Shown here one piece after another: positions 1 to 7,527 of a stretch of 53,272 nt of DNA. Both the position numbers and the translations under genes were made by a program. Origin of the DNA: Oxalobacter formigenes (GTDB lineage Bacteria > Pseudomonadota > Gammaproteobacteria > Burkholderiales > Burkholderiaceae_D). Within the stretch, counting starts at the first letter, position 1. Every line of letters begins with the position of its first letter. The stretch covers positions 334,682 to 387,953 of the forward strand of contig JAMPAN010000001.1 in the NCBI GenBank assembly GCA_023667225.1, read 5' to 3'. A model generated the notes under the pieces. It saw only the letters and a list, made by a program, of their open reading frames with translations, ran no database searches and was not told where the DNA came from.

Positions 1-31
1 GGGGGAATTCTCCCGCCCGTTTTTTATTGGC

Positions 32-42
32 GGGGGGGGGGG
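32..42. repeat. Poly-G tract of 11
   Basis: Eleven consecutive G residues lie close to the left edge, just downstream of the minus-strand DUF4276 remnant. Runs of G or C of ten or more occur only three times in this window. A short inverted repeat (CCCGCC at 12-17 and GGCGGG at 29-34) runs into the tract. No intact reading frame visible here depends on it, so its role cannot be judged without the sequence to the left. Confidence 0.9.
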
Positions 43-93
43 AAGCGCTGTTAGTTCTGGCGGCATAAAAGTTCCGGTTTACTGTACTGCAAT

Positions 94-769
94 TCAGGGA
101 AGTGTATTTGCCGAAGAGGCCGGATGCGTGTCTTTATTGAGTTGTTCAAGGGTGGAAAGCCACTTGTGGAAATGAGGGCATTTTTTCCGGTGTGTTGATA
201 ACCCTATTTTTTCGGCAATTGCCGGGCCGCCTGTTGCCTTGTTATATTCCGGTATTTCCCTGAGGATGCGTTTTGAAGGCGCGGTTTCCCGGCTATTGTT
301 GATGAGTTCAGGGTTTTGATTTCCTACCATGACAATCAAATTTGCAATGGCTTTTTCATGTTCCAGATATTCCCAGCCCAGCTGCTTTGGATCCGCCGGA
401 ATGAGGGCTTCAAACTCATGGAGCTGGATGCAGGGAATAAAATGTTTATTTTTTATTTCTGTTTCTATCTCCTTTTTCAAGTGCGATTCCAGTATGTCAA
501 CTTTCTGGCAGGCGTCCTGTTTTGCCTTGCTGTAACTGACAAAACCTCCGCTATGTTTCCTGCCCCGGCGCATGTCTTTGCTGGCAAGAACGCAACGGGC
601 ATCCGCAAAAATATTAAATGCGCACAAATGCGGGGAAAGTACTCTCTTCGTAAATGCCTGCCCTGTTTGCACCCGGCAAAACTGTGGTGTTCCCAAAGGG
701 AATTTCAGTCCCGCGTTCTCCCTCAAAAGATTTAAAGCCCTTTATATGAAGGCTGTGTAATTTCAGTAT
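94..769 (-). pseudogene. Fused remnant of an AAA ATPase gene and a DUF4276 gene
   Basis: Two broken genes are joined. From 769 down to about 660 one frame reads like the first 35-38 residues of an OLD/SMC-like AAA ATPase: a KLHSLHIKGFKSF stretch, then PFGNTTVL and PGANRAG, which resembles a P-loop (GANGAGKS) cut before its Lys-Ser. A Shine-Dalgarno GGAGGG (776-781) sits six bases before an ATA codon at 769, so the start codon itself looks mutated. From about 660 to 94 another frame matches the DUF4276 family: AFTKRVLSPHL, HSGGFVSYSKAKQD, FIPCIQLHEFEAL, ETAPSKRIL and CPHFHKWL. It lacks roughly 45 residues between the SYSKAKQD and HLKKEI blocks that I remember as typical of the family. ATPase and DUF4276 genes often sit together. 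The ATG at 726 therefore opens a chimeric reading frame, not a true start. Confidence 0.7.
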
Positions 770-864
770 TGTTTTCCCTCCGCTTCCATACCAAGAGTTT
801 TCTTTGATGCCCTGCCAGATTTGGGTTGTCCCTGTCAGTGTGGCCAGCGGGCGGAATGGCCGGT

Positions 865-903
865 AAAGCGGGGCGAAAGGGCAGCCTGACGCCCCGCTTT
901 TTG
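865..903. terminator. Possible rho-independent terminator after the Lap operon
   Basis: An 11-base inverted repeat (AAAGCGGGGCG at 865-875, CGCCCCGCTTT at 890-900) has a 14-base loop and is followed on the plus strand by a run of six T. It lies just past the minus-strand stop of lapC at 917. The U-tract is better for plus-strand reading; on the minus strand only three U follow the stem. It may work in both directions or only as a stable 3' end. Confidence 0.4.
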
Positions 904-916
904 CCTGGCGGCGGTT

Positions 917-2095
917 TTACCGTTCGGTGAGCGCCAGGGTTTTGGCTTTGAAGATGGGTTTCAACAGGTAGCTCATGACGCTTTTGCTGCCGGTTTTGAC
1001 GCTGGCGGTGACTGTCATGCCGGGGATGATGGAAAGCGGCTTTTCATCGGAGCCGAGATGGTTTTTCCTGGTGCGGATGTGGACGAGGTAGAAGCTTTCG
1101 CCTTTTTCGCTGGTGATGGAATCGGCGGTGATGTTTTCAACTTCGCCGTCCAGGCCGCCATAGATGGAAAAGTCGTAGGCGGAGATTTTGACGGTGGCGG
1201 GCTGACCGACTTTGAGAAAGCCGACGTCGCCAGGGCGGACGCGGGCTTCAATCAGGAGGTTGTCTTCTACCGGGACGATTTCCATGACGTTCATGCCGGG
1301 CTGGATGACGCCGCCGACGGTGTTGACGGCAATGGTTTTGATGATGCCGTCAACCGGGGAGCGGATGGTGGTGCGGTCGAGCCGGTCTTTTGCCGCAGTA
1401 TCGGTTGCGGCTGCGCCTTCGAGTTTGCTTTTGGCTTCATCAAGCTGGGACTGGAGGCGGGGGATGGCAAGGCGCGTTGCCTCGATTTCGCCGTGCAGGT
1501 CGGATACCTGCCGCTGAAGGCGGAGGATTTCTACTTCGGAGACGACGCCCTGGGCCAGGAGGGGACGGGAGAGCTGGAGTTCTTTGTTGATGTAGGAGTA
1601 GCTTCGCCTGAGCTGTGCCAGCCGGGAGTTTTTTTCAACGAGTTCCTGTTCGCGCTGTTTGACCTGTTCTTCCATGACCTGGAGGCCTGCGCGGCTTTCT
1701 TCGGCGGATGAGGCAAAGCGGGTTTCATCAAGTTTCAGGACGATCTGGTTTTTTTTGACGATTTCGCCGATATGGACGGGGATGGCGGCAACGATGCCGC
1801 CTTCCAGGTTCTGGATGACCTGGACGTGGCTTGAGGGGATGACTTTCCCTTCCGCAGTGGTGATTTCATCCAGCCGGGAGAAGCAGGCCCAGATGAAGGA
1901 CAGGATGAAAAGAATGAGGGTGAAGCGGACGATGAGCAGGCTGGCTTTGGGCGGATTGAGGAAAAAAGCGGACAGCCGCGCGGGCATGAAGGGTATGTCT
2001 TCGCGTACCGGGGCGTTCGGGTCGTTTGGCGGCAGTATCCAGTTTTTGAAGCGTTCGGCCCATGCGGCCTTTTTGCTGTCAGTTTTTTGCGACAT
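917..2095 (-). CDS. lapC: Type I secretion membrane fusion protein, HlyD/LapC family
   Basis: Periplasmic adaptor of a type I secretion system, joining the inner-membrane ABC exporter to the outer-membrane pore. About 392 residues. It has a short cytoplasmic N-terminus, one membrane segment (SLLIVRFTLILFILSFIWACF), a lipoyl/barrel-sandwich part (TAEGKVIPSSHVQVIQNLEGG), a long coiled-coil middle (EEQVKQREQELVEKN) and a second lipoyl half with RTTIRSPVDGIIKTI. I chose the ATG at 2095 because GGAGG lies eight bases upstream; a longer frame to 2149 has no such site. The gene overlaps the end of the ABC transporter by 17 bases, so the two are translationally linked. It is last in the minus-strand Lap operon. 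Confidence 0.92.
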   Translation of the reverse strand: MSQKTDSKKAAWAERFKNWILPPNDPNAPVREDIPFMPARLSAFFLNPPKASLLIVRFTLILFILSFIWACFSRLDEITTAEGKVIPSSHVQVIQNLEGGIVAAIPVHIGEIVKKNQIVLKLDETRFASSAEESRAGLQVMEEQVKQREQELVEKNSRLAQLRRSYSYINKELQLSRPLLAQGVVSEVEILRLQRQVSDLHGEIEATRLAIPRLQSQLDEAKSKLEGAAATDTAAKDRLDRTTIRSPVDGIIKTIAVNTVGGVIQPGMNVMEIVPVEDNLLIEARVRPGDVGFLKVGQPATVKISAYDFSIYGGLDGEVENITADSITSEKGESFYLVHIRTRKNHLGSDEKPLSIIPGMTVTASVKTGSKSVMSYLLKPIFKAKTLALTER

Positions 2096-4259
2096 GAAGT
2101 TTTCCTCCGGATAGGGCCTGCATGACTTGTTCTTTGGGACCGTCTGCAATGATTTGGCCGTTGTCCATGACGATTAGGCGGTTGACAAGCGTGAGCAGCG
2201 AGGCGCGGTGGGTGACGAGCAGCAGGGTGTGGTTTTCAAGCTGGGCGGCAAACCGTTTTTTGAAGTTTTCTTCGGAGCGGTTGTCCAGGGAGTTGCTGGG
2301 TTCGTCCAGTACGAAGACGGGCGGGTTCAGGAGCAGGGCGCGGGCGTTGGCAACGGCCTGGCGCTGGCCGCCGGAGAGCCCTTCGCCGCGTTCGCCGATG
2401 GGCATGTCAAAGCCTTGGGGATGGCGGTTGACAAATTCGGTGACGCCGGCAATTCGGGCGGCGCGCATCATGACGGCATCGTCGATGTAGGGCGCGCCCA
2501 GCACGATGTTTTCCTTGACGCTGCCGAAGAAGAGCATGACGTCCTGCGGGATGTAGCCGATGTTGCGCCGCAGGTCTGCCGGGTCGATTTGCTGGAGGTC
2601 TATGCCGTCTATCCAGACGGAGCCTTCACTGGGCTCGTAGATGCCGAGGATGAGTTTTTCCAGGGTGGATTTGCCGGAACCGATGCGGCCGATGATGCCG
2701 ACGCGTTCCCCAGGGCGGATTTTGAAGGAGATGTTGTTTAAGGCGGCAACGGTCTGGCCGGGATAGGTGAAGGTGACGTTTCTGAATTCGATGGCGCCTT
2801 CCAGAACGGGACGGTGGATGTAGTTTTTGCCCGGCGTGCGTTCAACGGGCAGTTTCATGATGTTGTCCACGCCCTGGACTGCCGATCGGGCCTGGTAGTA
2901 GCGGGTGATGAGGCTGGCTACCTGGGCAAGCGGGGCGGTGACGCGGCCGGTGAGCATGGAGCAGGCGATAAGCCCGCCCATTGTGAGGGAGAGGCCGGAG
3001 ATGAGGTACACGCCGACGATGACAACGCCGATGTAGGCGAGCTGCTGGAAAAGCATGGACTGGTTGACGATGGCGGTGGCGAGCAGTTTGGATTTGAGGC
3101 TCAGCTCGCTTTGTTCGCCGATGATGCGTTCCCATTTGCGCTGGGCGATGCCTTCGGCATCAACGGCCTTGATGGTGTCGATGCCGGTTAAGGTTTCAAT
3201 CAGGGCGGCGTGTTTCTGGGAGCCGACGCGGAAGTTTTGCCGGATGACGCCCTGGAGCGGCCGCTGGAGGGCCAGGGCAACGATGACGATGACGGGGATG
3301 GCGGCCAGGGGAACCAGGACAACGGGGCCGCCGACCCAGAGGATGATGAGCAAGAACAGGATGGTGAACGGCAGGTCGATTAGGGCGGTGATGGTGGCCG
3401 AGGTGATGAAGTCGCGGAACATTTCGAATTCATGCAGGTTGTTGGCCAGGCTGCCGACGGATTTGGGGCGGACGGCGGCTTTTAATCCCATGATTTTTTC
3501 AAAGATGCCGGCGGAGAGGATGATATCGACCCGTTTTCCGGCTACATCAAGGAAGTAGGCGCGGAGGGTTTTCATGATGAGGTCGAATACATAGATGATG
3601 AAAATGCCGATGGCGAGCACCCACAGGGTTTCATAGGCCTGGTTGGGCACGACGCGGTCATAGACATTCATGGTGAACAGCGGGGTAATGAGCGCAAAGA
3701 CGTTGATGAGGAAGGAGGCGATAAGGACTTCGGAATACAGCGGCCATGCTTTTTTGAAGACGCTCCAGAACCAGTGTTCATCTCCAGGGATGCCGTGTTC
3801 GTCTGCCCTGGCATCGAAGCGGAAGGCAGGGCGGCAGAAGATGACGAAGCCATCGTAGAATCCGGCAAGTTCTTCGGTGCTCATGCGGGTTTCGCCGCTG
3901 CCGGATTCGGGGGAAACGAGTGTCCAGACGCCGGTTTCGCTTCTTGCCGTGGCAACGCAGGCCTGGCCGTTTTTCAGGAGCAGGACGGCGGGGAAGGTCA
4001 TGCCGGAGATTTCTTCCAAGGCGCGTTTGTTGATGCGCCCGCTCAGTTTTGCGCGGCCGGCGGCACGCAGAAAGAGTTCCGGCGTAAGCCGCCCGTTTTC
4101 AAGCGGCAGGCCGGCGGTGAGCGTTTGCGCCGAGTAAGGCTGGTGGTAAAGCCGGGTCAGGATGACAAGGCAGTTGAGCAGCGGGTCGTCCGACAGGAGC
4201 GCTTCAAGCGGTATTTTCCATTCCTGCGCGGCGGGGGTTTCCTGGGTGTTGTCTGGCAT
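2079..4259 (-). CDS. lapB: Type I secretion ABC transporter, LapB family
   Basis: Inner-membrane ATPase/permease for one-step export of large RTX-type adhesins. 726 residues. Residues 15-140 form a C39-peptidase-like domain without a recognisable catalytic Cys, typical of exporters whose substrate has no leader peptide. The membrane domain spans about 170-450. The nucleotide-binding domain follows: Walker A GRIGSGKST (524-532), signature LSGGQ (about 629-633) and Walker B VFVLDEPS (648-655). It sits between the small unknown gene and lapC, overlapping the latter. The LapD and LapG genes upstream point to a Lap-like adhesin as substrate, but that gene is not in this window. Confidence 0.93.
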   Translation of the reverse strand: MPDNTQETPAAQEWKIPLEALLSDDPLLNCLVILTRLYHQPYSAQTLTAGLPLENGRLTPELFLRAAGRAKLSGRINKRALEEISGMTFPAVLLLKNGQACVATARSETGVWTLVSPESGSGETRMSTEELAGFYDGFVIFCRPAFRFDARADEHGIPGDEHWFWSVFKKAWPLYSEVLIASFLINVFALITPLFTMNVYDRVVPNQAYETLWVLAIGIFIIYVFDLIMKTLRAYFLDVAGKRVDIILSAGIFEKIMGLKAAVRPKSVGSLANNLHEFEMFRDFITSATITALIDLPFTILFLLIILWVGGPVVLVPLAAIPVIVIVALALQRPLQGVIRQNFRVGSQKHAALIETLTGIDTIKAVDAEGIAQRKWERIIGEQSELSLKSKLLATAIVNQSMLFQQLAYIGVVIVGVYLISGLSLTMGGLIACSMLTGRVTAPLAQVASLITRYYQARSAVQGVDNIMKLPVERTPGKNYIHRPVLEGAIEFRNVTFTYPGQTVAALNNISFKIRPGERVGIIGRIGSGKSTLEKLILGIYEPSEGSVWIDGIDLQQIDPADLRRNIGYIPQDVMLFFGSVKENIVLGAPYIDDAVMMRAARIAGVTEFVNRHPQGFDMPIGERGEGLSGGQRQAVANARALLLNPPVFVLDEPSNSLDNRSEENFKKRFAAQLENHTLLLVTHRASLLTLVNRLIVMDNGQIIADGPKEQVMQALSGGKLHVAKN

Positions 4260-4306
4260 ATCGGTCCAATGGCGGGTTTGTTTACCGGCAGCGGCGCTGC
4301 CGGCGG

Positions 4307-4651
4307 TTAAAACAGGGTTTCGTCCTGAACAAGGATGCCGCCGGTGTGTTCCAGTTTTTCACGCGCACTTTTTTTGTTCAGGATTTTTTTCTGCGCGGCG
4401 GCGGGCAGTTCCGAAAAAAGGATGACGCCTTTTCTGGTGAGCAGGTCAATCAGGTCTTCCAGAATGCGGATTTGCCGGAGATCCTGTATGAGCAGCTCCG
4501 CATGACGCCGGTTTTGCCCGGCAGCGCTGCCATCGGCGAGAAATTGCATGATTTCGGGGTTGTCAAGGCCAAGCAGCTGGTCGTCTTCACGGATGGGCTC
4601 GGCTGTCAGGGCAATGATGCCGCCTTGTTTGTTGCGTTGTACGTATGGCAT
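4307..4651 (-). CDS. Small conserved protein of the Lap operon, function unknown
   Basis: 114 residues, soluble, starting MPYVQRNKQGGIIAL. The pattern YVQR...G.I.AL followed by an acidic stretch and NPEIMQFL resembles short conserved proteobacterial proteins sometimes mislabelled as tryptophan-synthase-beta-like; I see no catalytic motif. The C-terminal half (IRILEDLIDLLTRKGVILFSELP) looks helical and amphipathic, as for a small binding partner. It lies 30 bases after lapD and 47 bases before lapB on the same strand, so it is very probably co-transcribed. Its place between receptor and exporter suggests a Lap accessory role, which is inference only. Confidence 0.75.
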   Translation of the reverse strand: MPYVQRNKQGGIIALTAEPIREDDQLLGLDNPEIMQFLADGSAAGQNRRHAELLIQDLRQIRILEDLIDLLTRKGVILFSELPAAAQKKILNKKSAREKLEHTGGILVQDETLF

Positions 4652-4681
4652 GGGCTGTTTTTGCGATGGGTTGTTTCTGTC

Positions 4682-6670
4682 TCAGGAAAGCGGCGCGTTT
4701 TTTTCTGCCGGTTTTGTCCAGGTTTCGGGGCGGTGCAGTCCGTAGCCCTGCAAGCCGTCTATGCGCAGTTTGACGGCGGTTTCCATTTCCAGCGGGGTTT
4801 CAACGGATTCGGCAATGACGAGGATATCCTGTGAATGCGCCATGCCGACGAGGATTTCCAGCATCCGCTGGTTGGTTTCGTTTTCGTTGATGCGGTTGAT
4901 CAGGCTGCCGTCTATTTTCAGGTAATCGGGTTTCAGGCCGCCCAGGCCGCCCAGCGAGATGATGTTGCGGCCGAAGTGGTCGATGCCGAGGCCGACGCCG
5001 TAAGGCGCAACAGCCTGCCGGAAGGTTTTGACGGCGGACAGGCTGCGGGCGGCGCTGTAGTCGTCCAGCTCCAGAAGGAGCTGTTTGGCTTCATCGGGAT
5101 GCGCTTTCAGGAGCGCGGTAAGCCAGGCGACAAATTCATGGTCGGATACGGATTGCGCGGTCAGGTTGACGGCAACTTTTTCCAGGGGGGCGTCCCTGGC
5201 AGCAAGCTGCTCAAGTACGGCGGCAATGATGAGTTTGTCCAGTGAGGCTGCCAGGCCGTAATGGTAAACCATAGGGATGAAAAGCGAGGCGGGAATGAGC
5301 CTGTCTTTATCGGAGATGCGCAAAAGTACTTCGTGCTGCATTGGCTCGGATGGCGAGGCGGCTTTCATCGCCGTTTGTTTTAAGAGGGTGATGTTTTTGT
5401 TTTTGATGGTCCGGTTCAGGAGTTCGATCCACTGGGTGGCTGTCAGGGTGTCAAATTCGCTGATCAGGCGGCTGTGGTAGTAATGGATGGCGTTGGGGCC
5501 TTTGATTTGCGCGGCTCTTAGCGCAATGTCTGCTTCGGAAAGGAATTCGGAAAGTGTCTGGCCCCGGTAGAAGGAGAGGCCGATGTGGCAGACTTCCTCA
5601 AAGGGGGTAATCTGTTTTTCGTTCAGGACGGAGAACGCTTTTGTGAGCGACTGGCAGAAGTCCTGCGCCTGGATTTCGGTAACGCCGCTGATGGCAACGG
5701 CAAAGGTGACGCCGGAGAGGCGGGCTGAAAGGGTGTCATTGGCGGCCAGCACGGCGGTTTGGGCTTTGATGATTTGCGCCATGCCGCCCAAAAAGGTGTC
5801 GCCTGCACGGTGGCCGGATTTCCGGTTGATTTCCATGAGGCGGGCAGCTTCGATGAAGAGGAGCACGCCGGGGGCAAAGCCGCCATCCTGCTCAAGCATC
5901 TGCTGCAGGCGCATGTTGAAGTAGGCGCGGTTGGGCAGGCCGGTGACGTTGTCGGTATAGGCTTGCCGGCGGATGTGCTGGAGGGCGGTTTCCTGCTGGG
6001 TGAACATTTCCCTGATACGGGAGGACATGAGGTTCATGGCGGAAACGACTTCGCGCAGTTCGCGTGTCCAGGGCAGTTTTTTCTGGATGACGTATTCTTT
6101 TGAGGAAATGGCTTCGGCCTGCTGCTGGACGGCTTTTAACGGGCGCAGGACGTAATGCAGCACCAGCATGACGAGGCCGAAGGCAACGGCAAAGCAGCAC
6201 AGGAACAGCCAGAAGAAGCGGATGCTGCTATCCCACAGGCGGATGTAGGCAAATTCCGGGTTGGCGCTGACTTTGACTGCGCCTGCCTGGTTCCAGCCGT
6301 TCATGACAAGGGAGGCTCCCTGCGGGGTTTCCAGCGGGAAGAGGCTGGTGAACCATTTGGGGACGTTTTCAATGCGGCTCTCGCCGGACAGTTCGAGGAT
6401 GGCTTTGCCTGTGATATCGGAAACGATGATTTCACGGTAGTAGCCGCTGTCGTAGAGCGCGCTGACGTGGCTTTCGATCATGGCGGTGTTGTTTTCCGCC
6501 ATCCAGGGCGACAGGGTCAGCCCCAGCGAGGTTGCCACATCCTGGGAGATGCTGTTTAGCTGGTCGTTCAGATAGGCGCGGGTATGCCGGATGTTGATGC
6601 TGAATGTTCCAATGAACAGGAGCAGGAACAGTATGGCGATGATGAGTGTCAGTTGCCGCCGCAGGGTCAT
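4682..6670 (-). CDS. lapD: LapD-type c-di-GMP receptor with degenerate GGDEF and EAL domains
   Basis: Inner-membrane receptor that, when bound to c-di-GMP, holds the LapG protease in the periplasm and so keeps the adhesin on the cell. 662 residues: membrane helix at about 5-25, periplasmic LapD/MoxY-type domain, second helix (FFWLFLCCFAVAFGLVMLVL), HAMP segment, GGDEF domain, EAL domain. The GGDEF site is degenerate (SGVTF context, no GGDEF string). The EAL motif reads HEVLLR in place of EALLR, and the usual DDFG loop reads IDHFG, so neither synthesis nor hydrolysis of c-di-GMP is expected. This matches the inactive domains of Pseudomonas LapD. lapG lies directly upstream in the operon. Confidence 0.9.
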   Translation of the reverse strand: MTLRRQLTLIIAILFLLLFIGTFSINIRHTRAYLNDQLNSISQDVATSLGLTLSPWMAENNTAMIESHVSALYDSGYYREIIVSDITGKAILELSGESRIENVPKWFTSLFPLETPQGASLVMNGWNQAGAVKVSANPEFAYIRLWDSSIRFFWLFLCCFAVAFGLVMLVLHYVLRPLKAVQQQAEAISSKEYVIQKKLPWTRELREVVSAMNLMSSRIREMFTQQETALQHIRRQAYTDNVTGLPNRAYFNMRLQQMLEQDGGFAPGVLLFIEAARLMEINRKSGHRAGDTFLGGMAQIIKAQTAVLAANDTLSARLSGVTFAVAISGVTEIQAQDFCQSLTKAFSVLNEKQITPFEEVCHIGLSFYRGQTLSEFLSEADIALRAAQIKGPNAIHYYHSRLISEFDTLTATQWIELLNRTIKNKNITLLKQTAMKAASPSEPMQHEVLLRISDKDRLIPASLFIPMVYHYGLAASLDKLIIAAVLEQLAARDAPLEKVAVNLTAQSVSDHEFVAWLTALLKAHPDEAKQLLLELDDYSAARSLSAVKTFRQAVAPYGVGLGIDHFGRNIISLGGLGGLKPDYLKIDGSLINRINENETNQRMLEILVGMAHSQDILVIAESVETPLEMETAVKLRIDGLQGYGLHRPETWTKPAEKNAPLS

Positions 6671-6754
6671 GACAGGTTCTCCAGATACGGCATACGCATG
6701 GCAGAATAAGGCAGGCGGCCTTTTTGCTGTTTTTTCCGATGTGTCCGGCCGGGA

Positions 6755-7450
6755 TTATTCAAATTCCTGCTCCATTTTGTTTTGTATTTCTTTCCAGAAC
6801 CTGATTTTACCTGCGTTTCCGACGCGCCCCAAATTGCCTGATTTGACTACCCAAATGTCGCTGCCGTTGAAAGCATAAACCGGCGTCAGATCGGCGCGCT
6901 GGCTGGCCGGTTTGATCTGGCGGTTCAGGTTGTCCAGAATGAGGGGAACGGCTCCAGGCTGCGCATAGTAGGCCAATACCATGTGCGCAATGGCGGATTG
7001 GCCGACTTTGGCCTGGACGTAGGTAATTTTCAGTTTGTCCATGCCGATGCCCAATGCGGCCAGTGTGACGTATTTGGCAATGGCATAGTCTTCGCAATCG
7101 CCGCCGTTGCTGGCGAGCATTTCGGCCGGCGTTGCCCAGTAGTCGTTTTGTTTCCAGTGCGAGAGGTCGGAAATATAGGGAATGGTATTGAAGAAATCGT
7201 TGACGGTTTTCAATTTTTCCTGTTCCGGCTTGTTTTGGGTGTCTTGCATCATGGCGGCCCAGTCTTCCAGGCGTTTTTTCGCCCCGATGCCGTAGCGGCT
7301 TGTCATGCTGCTGATTACAGCGGCTTTGAGCCGGGGCAGGGAAGCGGCGGCATGGAGGAGGGCCGAAAGCAAAAATGCCGCCGCCAGTATGGCAAGAAGG
7401 TGTCTGAAAAAAAGGGGGATGCTGTTTTTTTTCAGACAGGGCTGGCACAT
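6755..7450 (-). CDS. lapG: LapG-type periplasmic cysteine protease
   Basis: Transglutaminase-like cysteine protease (DUF920 family) that clips the N-terminal retention module of Lap-type adhesins and releases them. 231 residues with an N-terminal hydrophobic segment (LLAILAAAFLLSALLHAAA) fit for export to the periplasm. The catalytic triad is visible: Cys119 in NGGDCEDYA, His156 in AIAHMVLAY and Asp173 in LILDNLN. Family members bind calcium; the acidic DCED stretch fits that. It lies 84 bases before lapD, its expected inhibitor. A second ATG-free choice of start is possible, but this one includes the complete signal segment. Confidence 0.92.
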   Translation of the reverse strand: MCQPCLKKNSIPLFFRHLLAILAAAFLLSALLHAAASLPRLKAAVISSMTSRYGIGAKKRLEDWAAMMQDTQNKPEQEKLKTVNDFFNTIPYISDLSHWKQNDYWATPAEMLASNGGDCEDYAIAKYVTLAALGIGMDKLKITYVQAKVGQSAIAHMVLAYYAQPGAVPLILDNLNRQIKPASQRADLTPVYAFNGSDIWVVKSGNLGRVGNAGKIRFWKEIQNKMEQEFE

Positions 7451-7527
7451 ATCACATATTTCGCGACGGCTGGCGGTTATGGCATGAAGCGTTTTCCGCT
7501 ATGATACCCCCCAGCAAAAAACGCCTG

